DNA from: Acidobacteriota bacterium
GTDB lineage: Bacteria; Acidobacteriota; Terriglobia; Terriglobales; Acidobacteriaceae
DNA length: 34,694 bases
Assembly (NCBI GenBank): GCA_021810625.1
Contig: JAJZIJ010000026.1
Coordinates: 1-34,694, forward strand
Direction of reading: 5' to 3'
Positions 1 to 7,285 of the stretch are shown here, in pieces. Position numbers and translations under genes: made by a program. Below the pieces are notes generated by a model that saw only the letters and a program-made list of their open reading frames with translations, was not told the origin of the DNA and ran no database searches. Position 1 is the stretch's first letter. Every line of letters begins with the position of its first letter.

Positions 1-2
1 CG

Positions 3-98
3 GATCGCTGCGCGCGCCTGCTGGGGACGTTTGTCAAATCCCCGGAGATTCAGTTCCACCACGATATCTACAACCAGTTCCTCTGGAATCAGTTCTAG
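3..98 (+). CDS. C-terminal tail of an unidentified protein (partial)
   Basis: An open frame enters from the left edge and ends at a TAG at 96-98. The last 31 residues include the segment LLGTFVKSPEIQFHHDIYNQ, rich in aromatic and polar residues and ending in Trp-Asn-Gln-Phe. Codon use (GC-rich third positions) fits a real gene, and the downstream repeat starts only about a dozen bases after the stop, as expected for an intergenic element. I do not recognise the family from so short a piece, and the frame choice rests only on its being open and having plausible composition. Confidence 0.45.
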   Translation, partial: DRCARLLGTFVKSPEIQFHHDIYNQFLWNQF

Positions 99-110
99 GG
101 AAGAGGAGCG

Positions 111-244
111 TCATTCTGCGCGAAGGTCGCTGCGGCGCAGCGAACGACCGAAGTGAAGAATCCAGCGAATATGTACTGGAAATACAGGGCAAACATTGTC
201 TGGATTCTTCGCTGCGCTCAGAAGGGCATCCCTTCGGAAAATGA
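111..244. repeat. Dispersed palindromic intergenic repeat (CHSERSEES-type)
   Basis: This gap element is built from nested inverted repeats. The 7-base arms 127-133 and 137-143 form a perfect hairpin with a 3-base loop, extended by GGTCG/CGACC at 125-129 and 145-149. An 11-base perfect inverted repeat pairs 155-165 (GAAGAATCCAG) with 200-210. The outer ends, TCATTCTGCGCGAAGG at 111 and CCTTCGGAAAATGA at 231, are imperfect inverted copies. Read on the minus strand it gives the peptide PSERSEES. That peptide is the hallmark of a family of dispersed repeats whose spurious translations fill databases as hypothetical proteins. Copy number in this genome cannot be seen here. Confidence 0.7.
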
Positions 245-269
245 TTGATTCCGTGGCTCCCCACGTCCC

Positions 270-1070
270 ATGCTGAAGGTGGAGTTTTCCCAGGCTTCCG
301 ATCCCGGATTGTTGCGGGATCACAATGAGGATTCTCTCGGTTGCGTTCTTCCGCAAACGCCCGATGAAGCGCGCTTGCGGGGATGGCTGTTCGCTTTGGC
401 AGATGGAGTTGGTGGGCAACAGCGCGGGGAAGTTGCATCCAGCATGGCCGTGGAAAGCGTACTGCATGGATTTCGCGGGGCCGCTCGCGGGGATGCGTTG
501 AGCGCCGTGCTTCCGCGCCTGATCCAGGATGCCAACGCAAAGATATTTGAGGCGGGAATGGCTACAGATATCTCTGGGAGCGCGATGGCGACCACGCTGG
601 TCGTCTGCGCTCTTCGCTATGATCGCGCAGTCGTGGCCCACGTCGGAGACTCGCGCTGTTATTTGATTCGCAAGCGTCAGGCTGTGGCGCTCACCCGCGA
701 TCACACAGTTTCCAATGAACAACTGCGGCTTGGCTTGATTTCCAGCAAAGAAGCCGCCCGGTCAGAAACATCCCATGTCCTGAGCCGGGCCATAGGGAGC
801 AATATGTTCCTTCAGGTCGATACGAGTGAGCATCCGGTATTTGCAGGCGATATGCTTCTACTGTGCTCGGACGGTCTGCACCACTCTGTCGCTCCCACAG
901 ACATTGCGGCGATTGTAGGAACAGGATCCGATTTGGATGGCGCAGCCCGCAGGTTGGTATCGCTGGCGAAGGAACGAGATGGAAGCGATAACATCAGCCT
1001 TCAACTCATCCAGGTTCGGAGCGTGGAGCGTGTTGGCATGTATCGTGGAAGGCAGTACAAGATTCACTAA
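270..1070 (+). CDS. PP2C-family Ser/Thr protein phosphatase
   Basis: The 266-residue product is a single PP2C domain (Stp1/PrpC type), a cytosolic metal-dependent phosphatase that reverses Ser/Thr phosphorylation by Hanks-type kinases. The metal and phosphate motifs are all present in order: RDHNEDS near residues 16-22, ADGVGG at 44-49, HVGDSR at 124-129, CSDGL at 199-203 and DGSDN at 237-241. There is no membrane segment and no extra regulatory domain. The ATG at 270 is the only reasonable start, since an in-frame stop lies at 246-248, but no clear ribosome-binding site precedes it. The palindromic repeat ends 25 bases upstream. The next gene starts 5 bases after the stop, so the two are probably cotranscribed. 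No partner kinase is encoded in the window. Confidence 0.93.
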   Translation: MLKVEFSQASDPGLLRDHNEDSLGCVLPQTPDEARLRGWLFALADGVGGQQRGEVASSMAVESVLHGFRGAARGDALSAVLPRLIQDANAKIFEAGMATDISGSAMATTLVVCALRYDRAVVAHVGDSRCYLIRKRQAVALTRDHTVSNEQLRLGLISSKEAARSETSHVLSRAIGSNMFLQVDTSEHPVFAGDMLLLCSDGLHHSVAPTDIAAIVGTGSDLDGAARRLVSLAKERDGSDNISLQLIQVRSVERVGMYRGRQYKIH

Positions 1071-1075
1071 ACATT

Positions 1076-1570
1076 ATGTTCAAGGTTCAATTGCTACATC
1101 CCGACGCAAAGGTTCCAACCGTCGCCCATCCCGGCACGGACATCGGCTTCGATCTCTATTCCATTGAAGATGTGCTTTTGCCACCTGGAGTTCCGGTGCG
1201 CGTGCGAACGGGTATTGCCGTGGAAGGCCCGCCGGGATGGGGATTCATTCTGGGGGATCGCTCCTCCATGGCCATGCGCGGAGTAACATACGCCGGAGGC
1301 AGGATTGACGCGGGCTATCGCGGAGAACTGCTGATCTGCCTGCTCAACGTGAATCAGCCAGTCTATAGCGTGAAGGTGGATAGGCGGAGCGATGGCAGCA
1401 TCGAAAATGTTTCTTTGGAACGAAGTGATGTGAGTGTCTCCATCGCCAAGGGCGACAAGATTATTCAGATGTCCCCATTCCAGGCCATGACGAGCGGAGA
1501 AATTGTCGTCGTGAGCGCGTTGTCCGTGGCGGATCGCGGCGCAAAGGGATTTGGCTCCAGCGGAAGGTAG
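1076..1570 (+). CDS. dut: dUTPase-family nucleotidohydrolase with an internal insertion
   Basis: The 164-residue protein has the five trimeric dUTPase motifs: I (GTDIGFDLYS, 20-29), II (DRSSMA, 61-66), III (GGRIDAGYRGEL, 74-85), IV (GDKIIQM, 126-132) and V (RGAKGFGSSG, 154-163). dUTPases hydrolyse dUTP to dUMP and diphosphate, which keeps uracil out of DNA and supplies dUMP for thymidylate synthesis. Two things are unusual. Motif II begins with Asp where Pro is common. The stretch between motifs III and IV (about residues 92-125) is about 20 residues longer than usual and is charged. A dCTP deaminase-type activity from the same fold is an alternative, but motifs III and V favour dUTPase. The gene follows the phosphatase gene with a 5-base gap. 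Confidence 0.88.
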   Translation: MFKVQLLHPDAKVPTVAHPGTDIGFDLYSIEDVLLPPGVPVRVRTGIAVEGPPGWGFILGDRSSMAMRGVTYAGGRIDAGYRGELLICLLNVNQPVYSVKVDRRSDGSIENVSLERSDVSVSIAKGDKIIQMSPFQAMTSGEIVVVSALSVADRGAKGFGSSGR

Positions 1571-1742
1571 CTGTTCCCAATTTGGCCCAGATGGAAATCG
1601 GAACGCATTGCAGGCATTTATTAATTTCTCCCAATCATTTTATGGTTCGATGCAGAAATGGGACGAATCTCCTCGATCCCTTGTGATAAATACTTCTTAT
1701 GGGCTGCCGATGAAGGGCGTAGAGTGTTGATCGGAATCCAAT
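1571..1742. other. Intergenic region, no gene seen
   Basis: This 172-base gap between the dUTPase and kinase genes is more AT-rich than its flanks. I see no convincing terminator hairpin, tRNA or small gene. The frame of the downstream kinase is open back to before 1575, but it is interrupted by a TGA at 1728-1730 just before the GTG start. No sensor-domain sequence is recognisable in that upstream stretch. It presumably carries the kinase promoter, but no good -35/-10 pair could be assigned. Confidence 0.5.
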
Positions 1743-3569
1743 GTGCAAATTTCCCACGTAATTCGCGCAGCTATCAGCAGTGTGGTCGCCCATAGCGTGG
1801 TCGTCAGGATCGCGCCCTGGTGGACGAATGATCGCGTGCTTTTTATGCTGGCGATGATTGTTGTCATCGTTGCTGGCACCATGATGTGGATTTTCACACT
1901 GCGGCACCGCGTGCAGGCGCAGACCGCAGAACTGCGCAAGGCCAGGGATGCCGCCGAACAGGCCAATCGCGCCAAGAGCCAGTTTCTGGCCAACATGAGT
2001 CACGAAATTCGCACGCCGATGAATGGCATCTTCGGAATGACGGAGTTGGCGCTTTCGACTGACCTGACGCATGAGCAACGCGAGTTTCTTACGATGGTCA
2101 AATCCTCGGCGGATTCGCTGCTGGTCATCATCAACGACATTCTGGACTACTCCCGCATTGAAGCCGGAAAACTTACCTTCGATTCGATTCGCGTCAACGT
2201 CCGCGATGTGGTGGCGGAGGTATTGAAAGCGACCGCGCTTGCCGCCCACAAAAAAGGCCTGGAAATCATCTATAGCATCTCCCCGGAGGTTCCGGTAGAG
2301 ATGATGGGCGATCCCACGCGCCTGCGCCAGGTGCTCACCAATCTGGTTGGCAATGCCATCAAATTCACGGAGTTCGGCGAAGTTGTTGTCGCGGCGCGCA
2401 CCGAGTCCAGAGACGGCAATCGACACACGCTCTGCTTCTCCGTCCGCGATACCGGCATCGGGATCTCCCCGGAGAATCAGCAGCGCGTTTTTCAGGCATT
2501 CGAGCAGGCCGATACTTCCACCACGCGCCAGTATGGAGGGACGGGTCTCGGCCTCGCCATCTCGCAGCGCATCGTGCAACACATGGGCGGACGAATCTGG
2601 ATCGACAGCATTCTGGGGGCGGGTTCCACGGTTTCCTTCACTGCAACGATGGAAGAGGCTCCGCCGCAGCCAGAGCGGGAGGTTCAGCCTGCGGCCAGCC
2701 TGGACGATCTGCATGGCATCTCGACGCTCATCATTGACGACAATGCAACCAATCGCCGCATTTTGCTGGAGATGACGCGGCACTGGGGAATGTTGCCCGC
2801 AGGCGCGTCCTCCGGGCCAGCGGGCTTGCAGGAACTGGTCAACGCCGTCGAGCGCGGCCAACCCTATCGGCTTATCCTGCTCGACGAGCAGATGCCCGGC
2901 ATGGATGGGTTGGAGGTGATTGAAAAAATCAAAGCCGATCCCAGCCTACAGGGCGTGATTATTATGATGCTGACCTCCTGCGATCAACTCTCCAGCATTG
3001 CGCGTTGCCGCAGCCTCGGCGTTAACACCTACCTCATCAAGCCCATTTGCCCGGCGGAGTTGCAGGAGACGATCCGCATGGGATTGGGCGCGCAAACGAT
3101 GCGATCAGCGACACACGCGCAATCGACATCCCCGGCAAGGCAGGGCCGAATGCTACGCATCCTCGTCGCGGAAGACAACATCATCAATCAAAAACTGGCG
3201 GCAACATTGCTAAGGAAGCTGGGACATGAAGTGGAGGTGGCGCGGAATGGCCGGGAGGCGCTGGATCAATGGAAGAACGGAAATTTAGACATGATTTTCA
3301 TGGATGTACAGATGCCAGAGATGGACGGAGATGAAGCAACCGTCCTCATCCGCGAACGAGAGAAAGCGAAGCAGAGCGGGGAGCACATCCCGATCATCGC
3401 CATGACCGCCTTTGCCATGAGCGGGGATCGCGAGCGTTTTATGGACGCCGGCATGGATGACTACCTGACCAAACCTGTCAGCTCCGAAGTCGTGGAGCGG
3501 GCTGTGAAACGCTTCTCCTGTTTTCTCCCTGATCCAACCCACAGCGATAACAACAGGCCGAATCCGTAG
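1743..3569 (+). CDS. Hybrid histidine kinase with two receiver domains, no sensor domain
   Basis: The 608-residue membrane kinase starts with GTG. In order it has a short N-terminus with PWWT at 25-28, one membrane helix (about 32-52), a coiled-coil linker and a HisKA domain with phosphoacceptor His87 in SHEIRTPMN. Next come a HATPase domain (about 190-315; N-box around VGNAIKF, then DTGIGI and GTGLGLAIS), a first receiver (about 330-455; phosphoacceptor Asp in [11 protein letters not shown], Lys in LIKP) and a second receiver (about 480-600; Asp in [11 protein letters not shown], Lys in LTKP). Both receivers look phosphorylatable. No Hpt or output domain is present, so phosphate must pass to a separate protein. 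The PWWT-helix junction is typical of kinases that carry a large periplasmic sensor upstream. Here only about 24 residues precede it, so the protein may be 5'-truncated. The stop abuts the convergent ribF gene. Confidence 0.9.
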   Translation: MQISHVIRAAISSVVAHSVVVRIAPWWTNDRVLFMLAMIVVIVAGTMMWIFTLRHRVQAQTAELRKARDAAEQANRAKSQFLANMSHEIRTPMNGIFGMTELALSTDLTHEQREFLTMVKSSADSLLVIINDILDYSRIEAGKLTFDSIRVNVRDVVAEVLKATALAAHKKGLEIIYSISPEVPVEMMGDPTRLRQVLTNLVGNAIKFTEFGEVVVAARTESRDGNRHTLCFSVRDTGIGISPENQQRVFQAFEQADTSTTRQYGGTGLGLAISQRIVQHMGGRIWIDSILGAGSTVSFTATMEEAPPQPEREVQPAASLDDLHGISTLIIDDNATNRRILLEMTRHWGMLPAGASSGPAGLQELVNAVERGQPYRLILLDEQMPGMDGLEVIEKIKADPSLQGVIIMMLTSCDQLSSIARCRSLGVNTYLIKPICPAELQETIRMGLGAQTMRSATHAQSTSPARQGRMLRILVAEDNIINQKLAATLLRKLGHEVEVARNGREALDQWKNGNLDMIFMDVQMPEMDGDEATVLIREREKAKQSGEHIPIIAMTAFAMSGDRERFMDAGMDDYLTKPVSSEVVERAVKRFSCFLPDPTHSDNNRPNP

Positions 3570-4547
3570 CTATGCGCGTTGCGGCGACGGGTTGCGTAGC
3601 GCCTTCCACAAGCCGAAATAATGGCGCGCATGGGCCACATCCAGCGCGATCTGCGCCTTGAGCGCATCGGGGGAGGGCCAGCGCATCTCCGCCCGAATGC
3701 GATCAAGAAAATGCAGCGTGAGAGGAGTGGCTTCGTCAAGAGCGATGGGATGGAAACGGAGCAGATGGCTTTCTACGGCAAAGGAATCCGTGCCAAAGGT
3801 GGGCCGATTGCCAACGTTTGTGACCGCTTCAAAACTCTCGCCGCCCACCTGCACGCAGGTCAGGTACACTCCGTTCGCTGGCAGGAGTTCCCGATACGCA
3901 GCCAGATTGATGGTGGGAACGGTGTATCGCGCGCCGTAGCCGCGACCCGGCGCAGGCGTGGATTGCAGCGCGAAGGGCCGCCCCAGCAATTGTCGCGTGG
4001 AGCGCATGTCTCCCTGTTCAATGGCGGCGCGAATCCGACTGCTGGAGATGGGCTGGCCTCGCCACATCTGGGCCGGATGCGCGTGTACGGTAAATCCCAG
4101 GTTCGCGCCCAGACGGGTCAAGGTGTCCACATTGGCGCTTGCATCCTGACCAAAACGAAAATTCTCTCCCTCGTGGACTTCAATGGCATGGAGCGCGTCG
4201 CGGACAACGGCCTGTGCAAACTCCTGCGCGGAAAGCTGCGAGAGCGCCTGCGTAAAGGGCAGCACCAGCACGGCATCCAGGCCGGGATCGATCTCCAGAG
4301 TTTGCAGCAATTCCAGTTTTTGCTCCAGCGGAGTAATGAGAGTCAATGGTTGTTGCGGGCGCAACACGCGCACTGGATGCGGATCAAAGGTGACGGCGAC
4401 GGAGCGCGCTTGGCGTTGGCGCGCGCGCTGCGCCAGCTCCGCCAATACGCATCGGTGGCCGCGATGCACGCCGTCAAAGTTGCCAATGGTGACGAGCGAA
4501 GGGCCAAAGTCCGAGGGGATTTCTTGCAGCGAACGGAAGATCAGCAT
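3570..4547 (-). CDS. ribF: Bifunctional riboflavin kinase / FAD synthetase
   Basis: The 325-residue cytosolic enzyme phosphorylates riboflavin to FMN and then adenylates FMN to FAD. The N-terminal nucleotidyltransferase half shows GNFDGVHRGH (residues 22-31), the TFDPHP segment and ISSSRIR near residue 170. The C-terminal kinase half has GRGYGARYTVPTINL, a variant of the usual PTANL site with Ile in place of Ala, followed by TNVGNRPTFG. The length is normal for the family. The start ATG lies inside the last codons of the MBL-fold gene (7-base overlap) with a weak AGG about 7 bases upstream, so the two genes are likely translationally coupled. The convergent histidine kinase gene ends at the adjacent base with no room for a terminator. 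Confidence 0.96.
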   Translation of the reverse strand: MLIFRSLQEIPSDFGPSLVTIGNFDGVHRGHRCVLAELAQRARQRQARSVAVTFDPHPVRVLRPQQPLTLITPLEQKLELLQTLEIDPGLDAVLVLPFTQALSQLSAQEFAQAVVRDALHAIEVHEGENFRFGQDASANVDTLTRLGANLGFTVHAHPAQMWRGQPISSSRIRAAIEQGDMRSTRQLLGRPFALQSTPAPGRGYGARYTVPTINLAAYRELLPANGVYLTCVQVGGESFEAVTNVGNRPTFGTDSFAVESHLLRFHPIALDEATPLTLHFLDRIRAEMRWPSPDALKAQIALDVAHARHYFGLWKALRNPSPQRA

Positions 4548-5347
4548 GGCGCGCCTGCAAAGGGAATACGCAGCCCGTCATACGCCAGACGCACGGATGG
4601 AGGCAGCGTCGGCTCGACCTCTGCATGAAGAATTTCGTGCGACATGTGGGTGAAGTACGCCTGCTTCGGACGAATTCTCTCGACGAACTTCAGCGATTGC
4701 TCCACATGGGAATGGCTGGGATGCGGAGTCAGGCGGAGCGCGTCCAGGATGAGCACATCAAGATTTTCCAGCAAGGGAAAACTGGATTCCGGGATGTCGC
4801 TCATGTCCGTAAGATAGGCGGCAGAGCCGAAGCGAAAGCCTGCGGTCTGAAGCTCCCCATGCAGCAGCGGAACGCGCAAAAAGTCGATGCCAAAGAGGTG
4901 GGTTACGTCGGCCAGCGGTTGCAGCGAGACCCGCGCCTTGAATGGATATTTGTTGCTGTCGGAAAACGTATATTCAAACATGCGCTCCAGCACGGCAGCC
5001 GTGGCCGCATCTGCATGGAGAGGAATTTTCTCCTTGCCTTGAAAACTGAGCGGACGCAAATCATCAAGGCCAAGAATGTGGTCGGCGTGCGGGTGCGTGT
5101 AGAACACGGCATCCAGATGGTCGATCCCCTCGCGCAGCGCCTGCTGGCGGAAGTCCGGCCCGGAATCAATGAGCACGCAGCGTTCTCCGTAGAGAATCGC
5201 GATGGACGGGCGCGTGCGATTGTCGCGTGGGTCAGACGAGGTGCAGACGCGACATTTGCAGCCAAGCGTGGGCACGCCCATTGAGGTGCCACTGCCGAGC
5301 ATCAGGATGGTTGCATTCATCATGGTTGCGTTCATAGTCGAGTCCAT
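4541..5347 (-). CDS. MBL-fold metallohydrolase, PhnP/phosphodiesterase-like
   Basis: The 268-residue metallo-beta-lactamase-fold protein has the metal motif THPHADH at residues 84-90 followed by ILGLDD, an SGPDF segment near 62-66 and a later THMSHE histidine motif. The N-terminal GCKCRVC (Cys30, Cys32, Cys35) with downstream NRTRPS is characteristic of the PhnP-like branch, whose studied members hydrolyse cyclic phosphate esters such as phosphoribosyl 1,2-cyclic phosphate. No phn genes are nearby, so the substrate here is unknown. Several Met codons crowd the 5' end, at 5347, 5335, 5323 and 5320, and none has a strong ribosome-binding site. The true start could be any of these. The gene overlaps ribF by 7 bases. 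Confidence 0.88.
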   Translation of the reverse strand: MDSTMNATMMNATILMLGSGTSMGVPTLGCKCRVCTSSDPRDNRTRPSIAILYGERCVLIDSGPDFRQQALREGIDHLDAVFYTHPHADHILGLDDLRPLSFQGKEKIPLHADAATAAVLERMFEYTFSDSNKYPFKARVSLQPLADVTHLFGIDFLRVPLLHGELQTAGFRFGSAAYLTDMSDIPESSFPLLENLDVLILDALRLTPHPSHSHVEQSLKFVERIRPKQAYFTHMSHEILHAEVEPTLPPSVRLAYDGLRIPFAGAPC

Positions 5348-5403
5348 CAGGCTGCGCGTGGCGTAAAGACGGCATGGAGTGGATCAGGGCCGCCGGGGAA
5401 GAT

Positions 5404-6087
5404 TCAACGCCTACCCCTGGGATCCAGCTTGTTCCCTATATTCAGTCCTTTGGGATCCGAGGGATGCGCCGCCTGTTGCGCGGCATTGCGCGCAATGGCG
5501 TTGGTGATTTCGAGAAACATCATGCGCGCTTCAAACAGAGCGCTGTCCATCATGATCTTTTCGTTTTCATTTAGATTTCCAGCGGTCTTTTTGGCCAGAA
5601 CCTCCAGCATGTCGATGGTCTGGCGCGCGCCCATCAAGTCGATGCGAGCCTTCTCTCCCTGCGGCGTGCCTGCTCCGAGGTGCATCACCGCCGTCATGTA
5701 GAGCGACTGGACGACATGCTCAAATCCGACATTCGCGCTTTTCGCGCCGCCCGGCAGTTTGTCGTGCAAAATTTCATCCATTTGCCGCGTGGTTTCAGAG
5801 TAGGCGACCTGGGACTGCGCAGACTCCTCAGCGGTGGGGCCTTCGAGCGCCGGGGGTTCTTCTTTGGGGAGTTCCTTTGCAGCAGGCGCGGTCGTCTGCG
5901 GCACGGCATGAATGCCGCTTGCTGCGGACGATGCAGCGGGCGCAGTGGATGCAGCAGGTGCTTGCGATGTCTGCTTCCACCGCTCGTCGTGGGCTGCCGC
6001 ATCCTCGGTGGTGGTTGGGCGCACATCGCCTTCGCTGGTAAATTTGCGGCGGTCAATCACGGTGAACTCTGGTTCTTTTTCTTTCAT
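5404..6087 (-). CDS. DUF1844 domain protein
   Basis: The 227-residue protein opens with a conserved EFTVIDRRKFTSEGDVRP segment. A low-complexity Ala/Pro/Ser-rich linker follows (about 35-85). The C-terminal helical DUF1844 domain covers about 110-200, with VQSLYMTAVMHLG and then ARQTIDMLEVLAKKTAGNL. DUF1844 proteins are small cytosolic proteins of unknown function, common in Acidobacteriota and Deltaproteobacteria-like groups. The linker is longer than in many homologues. The start is supported by AGGATG about 6 bases before the ATG. It sits 35 bases downstream of ygfZ on the same strand and probably shares its transcript. Confidence 0.9.
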   Translation of the reverse strand: MKEKEPEFTVIDRRKFTSEGDVRPTTTEDAAAHDERWKQTSQAPAASTAPAASSAASGIHAVPQTTAPAAKELPKEEPPALEGPTAEESAQSQVAYSETTRQMDEILHDKLPGGAKSANVGFEHVVQSLYMTAVMHLGAGTPQGEKARIDLMGARQTIDMLEVLAKKTAGNLNENEKIMMDSALFEARMMFLEITNAIARNAAQQAAHPSDPKGLNIGNKLDPRGRR

Positions 6088-6122
6088 AGGTTCATCCTGC
6101 TTTCTAAAAATGTATGCCTGTT

Positions 6123-7178
6123 TTATGATGCCTGCGCTGACGGAGTGGCATGGCTCTTCTGCCAGAGAAAGGGCAGCGCTGATGGAGTGGCTATCGAGCC
6201 GTTACAACGCAACTCGGATTTTCTGTCGAGCGACTCCCGGCGAACATATCCCAGCGCAAAAACTTCTTCTCTGCCGTCGGGCAGCACAATGTTGGCGGCG
6301 CTGGTGATGTCGCCGACGGATTGATTTTCGGACAGGAGCGCGGTCTTTTCTGTCAAAGAGATCGCTTCCGTCGCGAAGCCGGAGTCAAGCATAAATCCAG
6401 AAAACGTTCGGTGGACGTTGCCACGCGAACGAATGCGCTCGACGATCTCCTGCCCCAAATAGCAGCCTTTGGTAAAGTGCAGCGCGCGCATCTGGGTTGT
6501 CTCCTGCGGCAGGTCGCGCGCGGTGATATCCCTTCCGTAGATGGGTGTGCCTTCCAGAATGCGAAGCTGCTCAATGGCGTGATTGCCGCAAGGGATGGCT
6601 CCAGCATCCAGAAGTGCCTGCCAGAGCGACTGCGTCTGATCCTGCGCCAGCCAAAGTTCATAGCGAGGCGTGATTGGACTGTGCGCGGCGATGAGCGTGC
6701 AGGCGTTTCCGCGCCAGGTGTGCGCGCGCATCTGCAACGGCTCCATGCCGTCTGCGTTGAGGCCGAGCTGCATCAGCGCGGCAGAGGCGCGGGGGCCGGC
6801 GATCCCCAGACAGGTCGTGGCCGATAATGGCGCGAGCGCAACATCGTCCATGATGATGTAGTGTTCCAGAAATGCCGTGAGCGTCGCAGCCTGGGCGATA
6901 TCGGTGTCCAGCCAGAATTCATCTCCGCGCTGGTAGATGTTCAGATCGCCCTGAATGCGGCCCTGCGCATTCAATACGAAGGCGTAGCAGCCATGATTTT
7001 GCGCAAGCGCGCCCACATGATTCGTGACCATGCCATTCAACCAGCGGACGCGATCTTCTCCGGCGCAGACAAGCAGCGCGCGCCAGCCCCGGTCATAGAC
7101 CCCCACCGTGGATAGCAGCGCGCGCAGCTCCTGCGCCGAATTCGAGAACACGGAAGCGGCTTGGGCGGGCTGATTCAT
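6123..7178 (-). CDS. ygfZ: Folate-binding YgfZ-type Fe-S cluster assembly/repair protein
   Basis: The 351-residue protein belongs to the GcvT-related YgfZ/IBA57 family, which uses tetrahydrofolate to help assemble or repair certain Fe-S enzymes. The diagnostic KGCYLGQE motif is at about residues 237-244, followed by VERIRSRGNVHR. The N-terminal region (VGVYDRGWRALLVCAGEDR, then WLNGMVTN) matches the family's folate-binding fold. The frame stays open to an ATG at 7247. I chose the ATG at 7176-7178 because AGGA lies about 9 bases upstream and a perfect -10 hexamer (7209-7214) lies between the two candidates. The protein then begins MNQPAQAAS, which is a normal length for the family. Confidence 0.92.
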   Translation of the reverse strand: MNQPAQAASVFSNSAQELRALLSTVGVYDRGWRALLVCAGEDRVRWLNGMVTNHVGALAQNHGCYAFVLNAQGRIQGDLNIYQRGDEFWLDTDIAQAATLTAFLEHYIIMDDVALAPLSATTCLGIAGPRASAALMQLGLNADGMEPLQMRAHTWRGNACTLIAAHSPITPRYELWLAQDQTQSLWQALLDAGAIPCGNHAIEQLRILEGTPIYGRDITARDLPQETTQMRALHFTKGCYLGQEIVERIRSRGNVHRTFSGFMLDSGFATEAISLTEKTALLSENQSVGDITSAANIVLPDGREEVFALGYVRRESLDRKSELRCNGSIATPSALPFLWQKSHATPSAQAS

Positions 7179-7208
7179 GGCGCATCCTGATGGACAACGT
7201 ACACTGTG

Positions 7209-7214
7209 ATTATA
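7209..7214 (-). promoter_or_regulatory. -10 element upstream of ygfZ
   Basis: On the minus strand the sequence reads CTATAATCAC, a perfect TATAAT hexamer 30 bases before the preferred ygfZ start. The -35 region is poor: no TTGACA-like hexamer lies at 16-18 bases. The same CTATAATCAC string occurs before the TPR gene at 20866-20871. Confidence 0.45.
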
Positions 7215-7285
7215 GCTTTCTACCGCATGTCGTTCGGCAGCGAACATTGCGCGGTGGCGGGCACCACGCGCATACGGGGTTTTGG

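Noticed and set aside
34-722. Minus-strand frames over the palindromic repeat, with SERSEES-like peptides
   Set aside because: They are spurious translations of the repeat and of the phosphatase gene's opposite strand.
1635-2861. Long minus-strand open frame opposite the histidine kinase
   Set aside because: It is the antisense shadow of a well-supported kinase gene and its translation has no recognisable domains. The GC-rich codon bias of the plus-strand gene explains the open frame.
3621-4628. Long plus-strand open frame opposite ribF
   Set aside because: The minus strand encodes a full-length RibF with all motifs; this frame has no domain signal.
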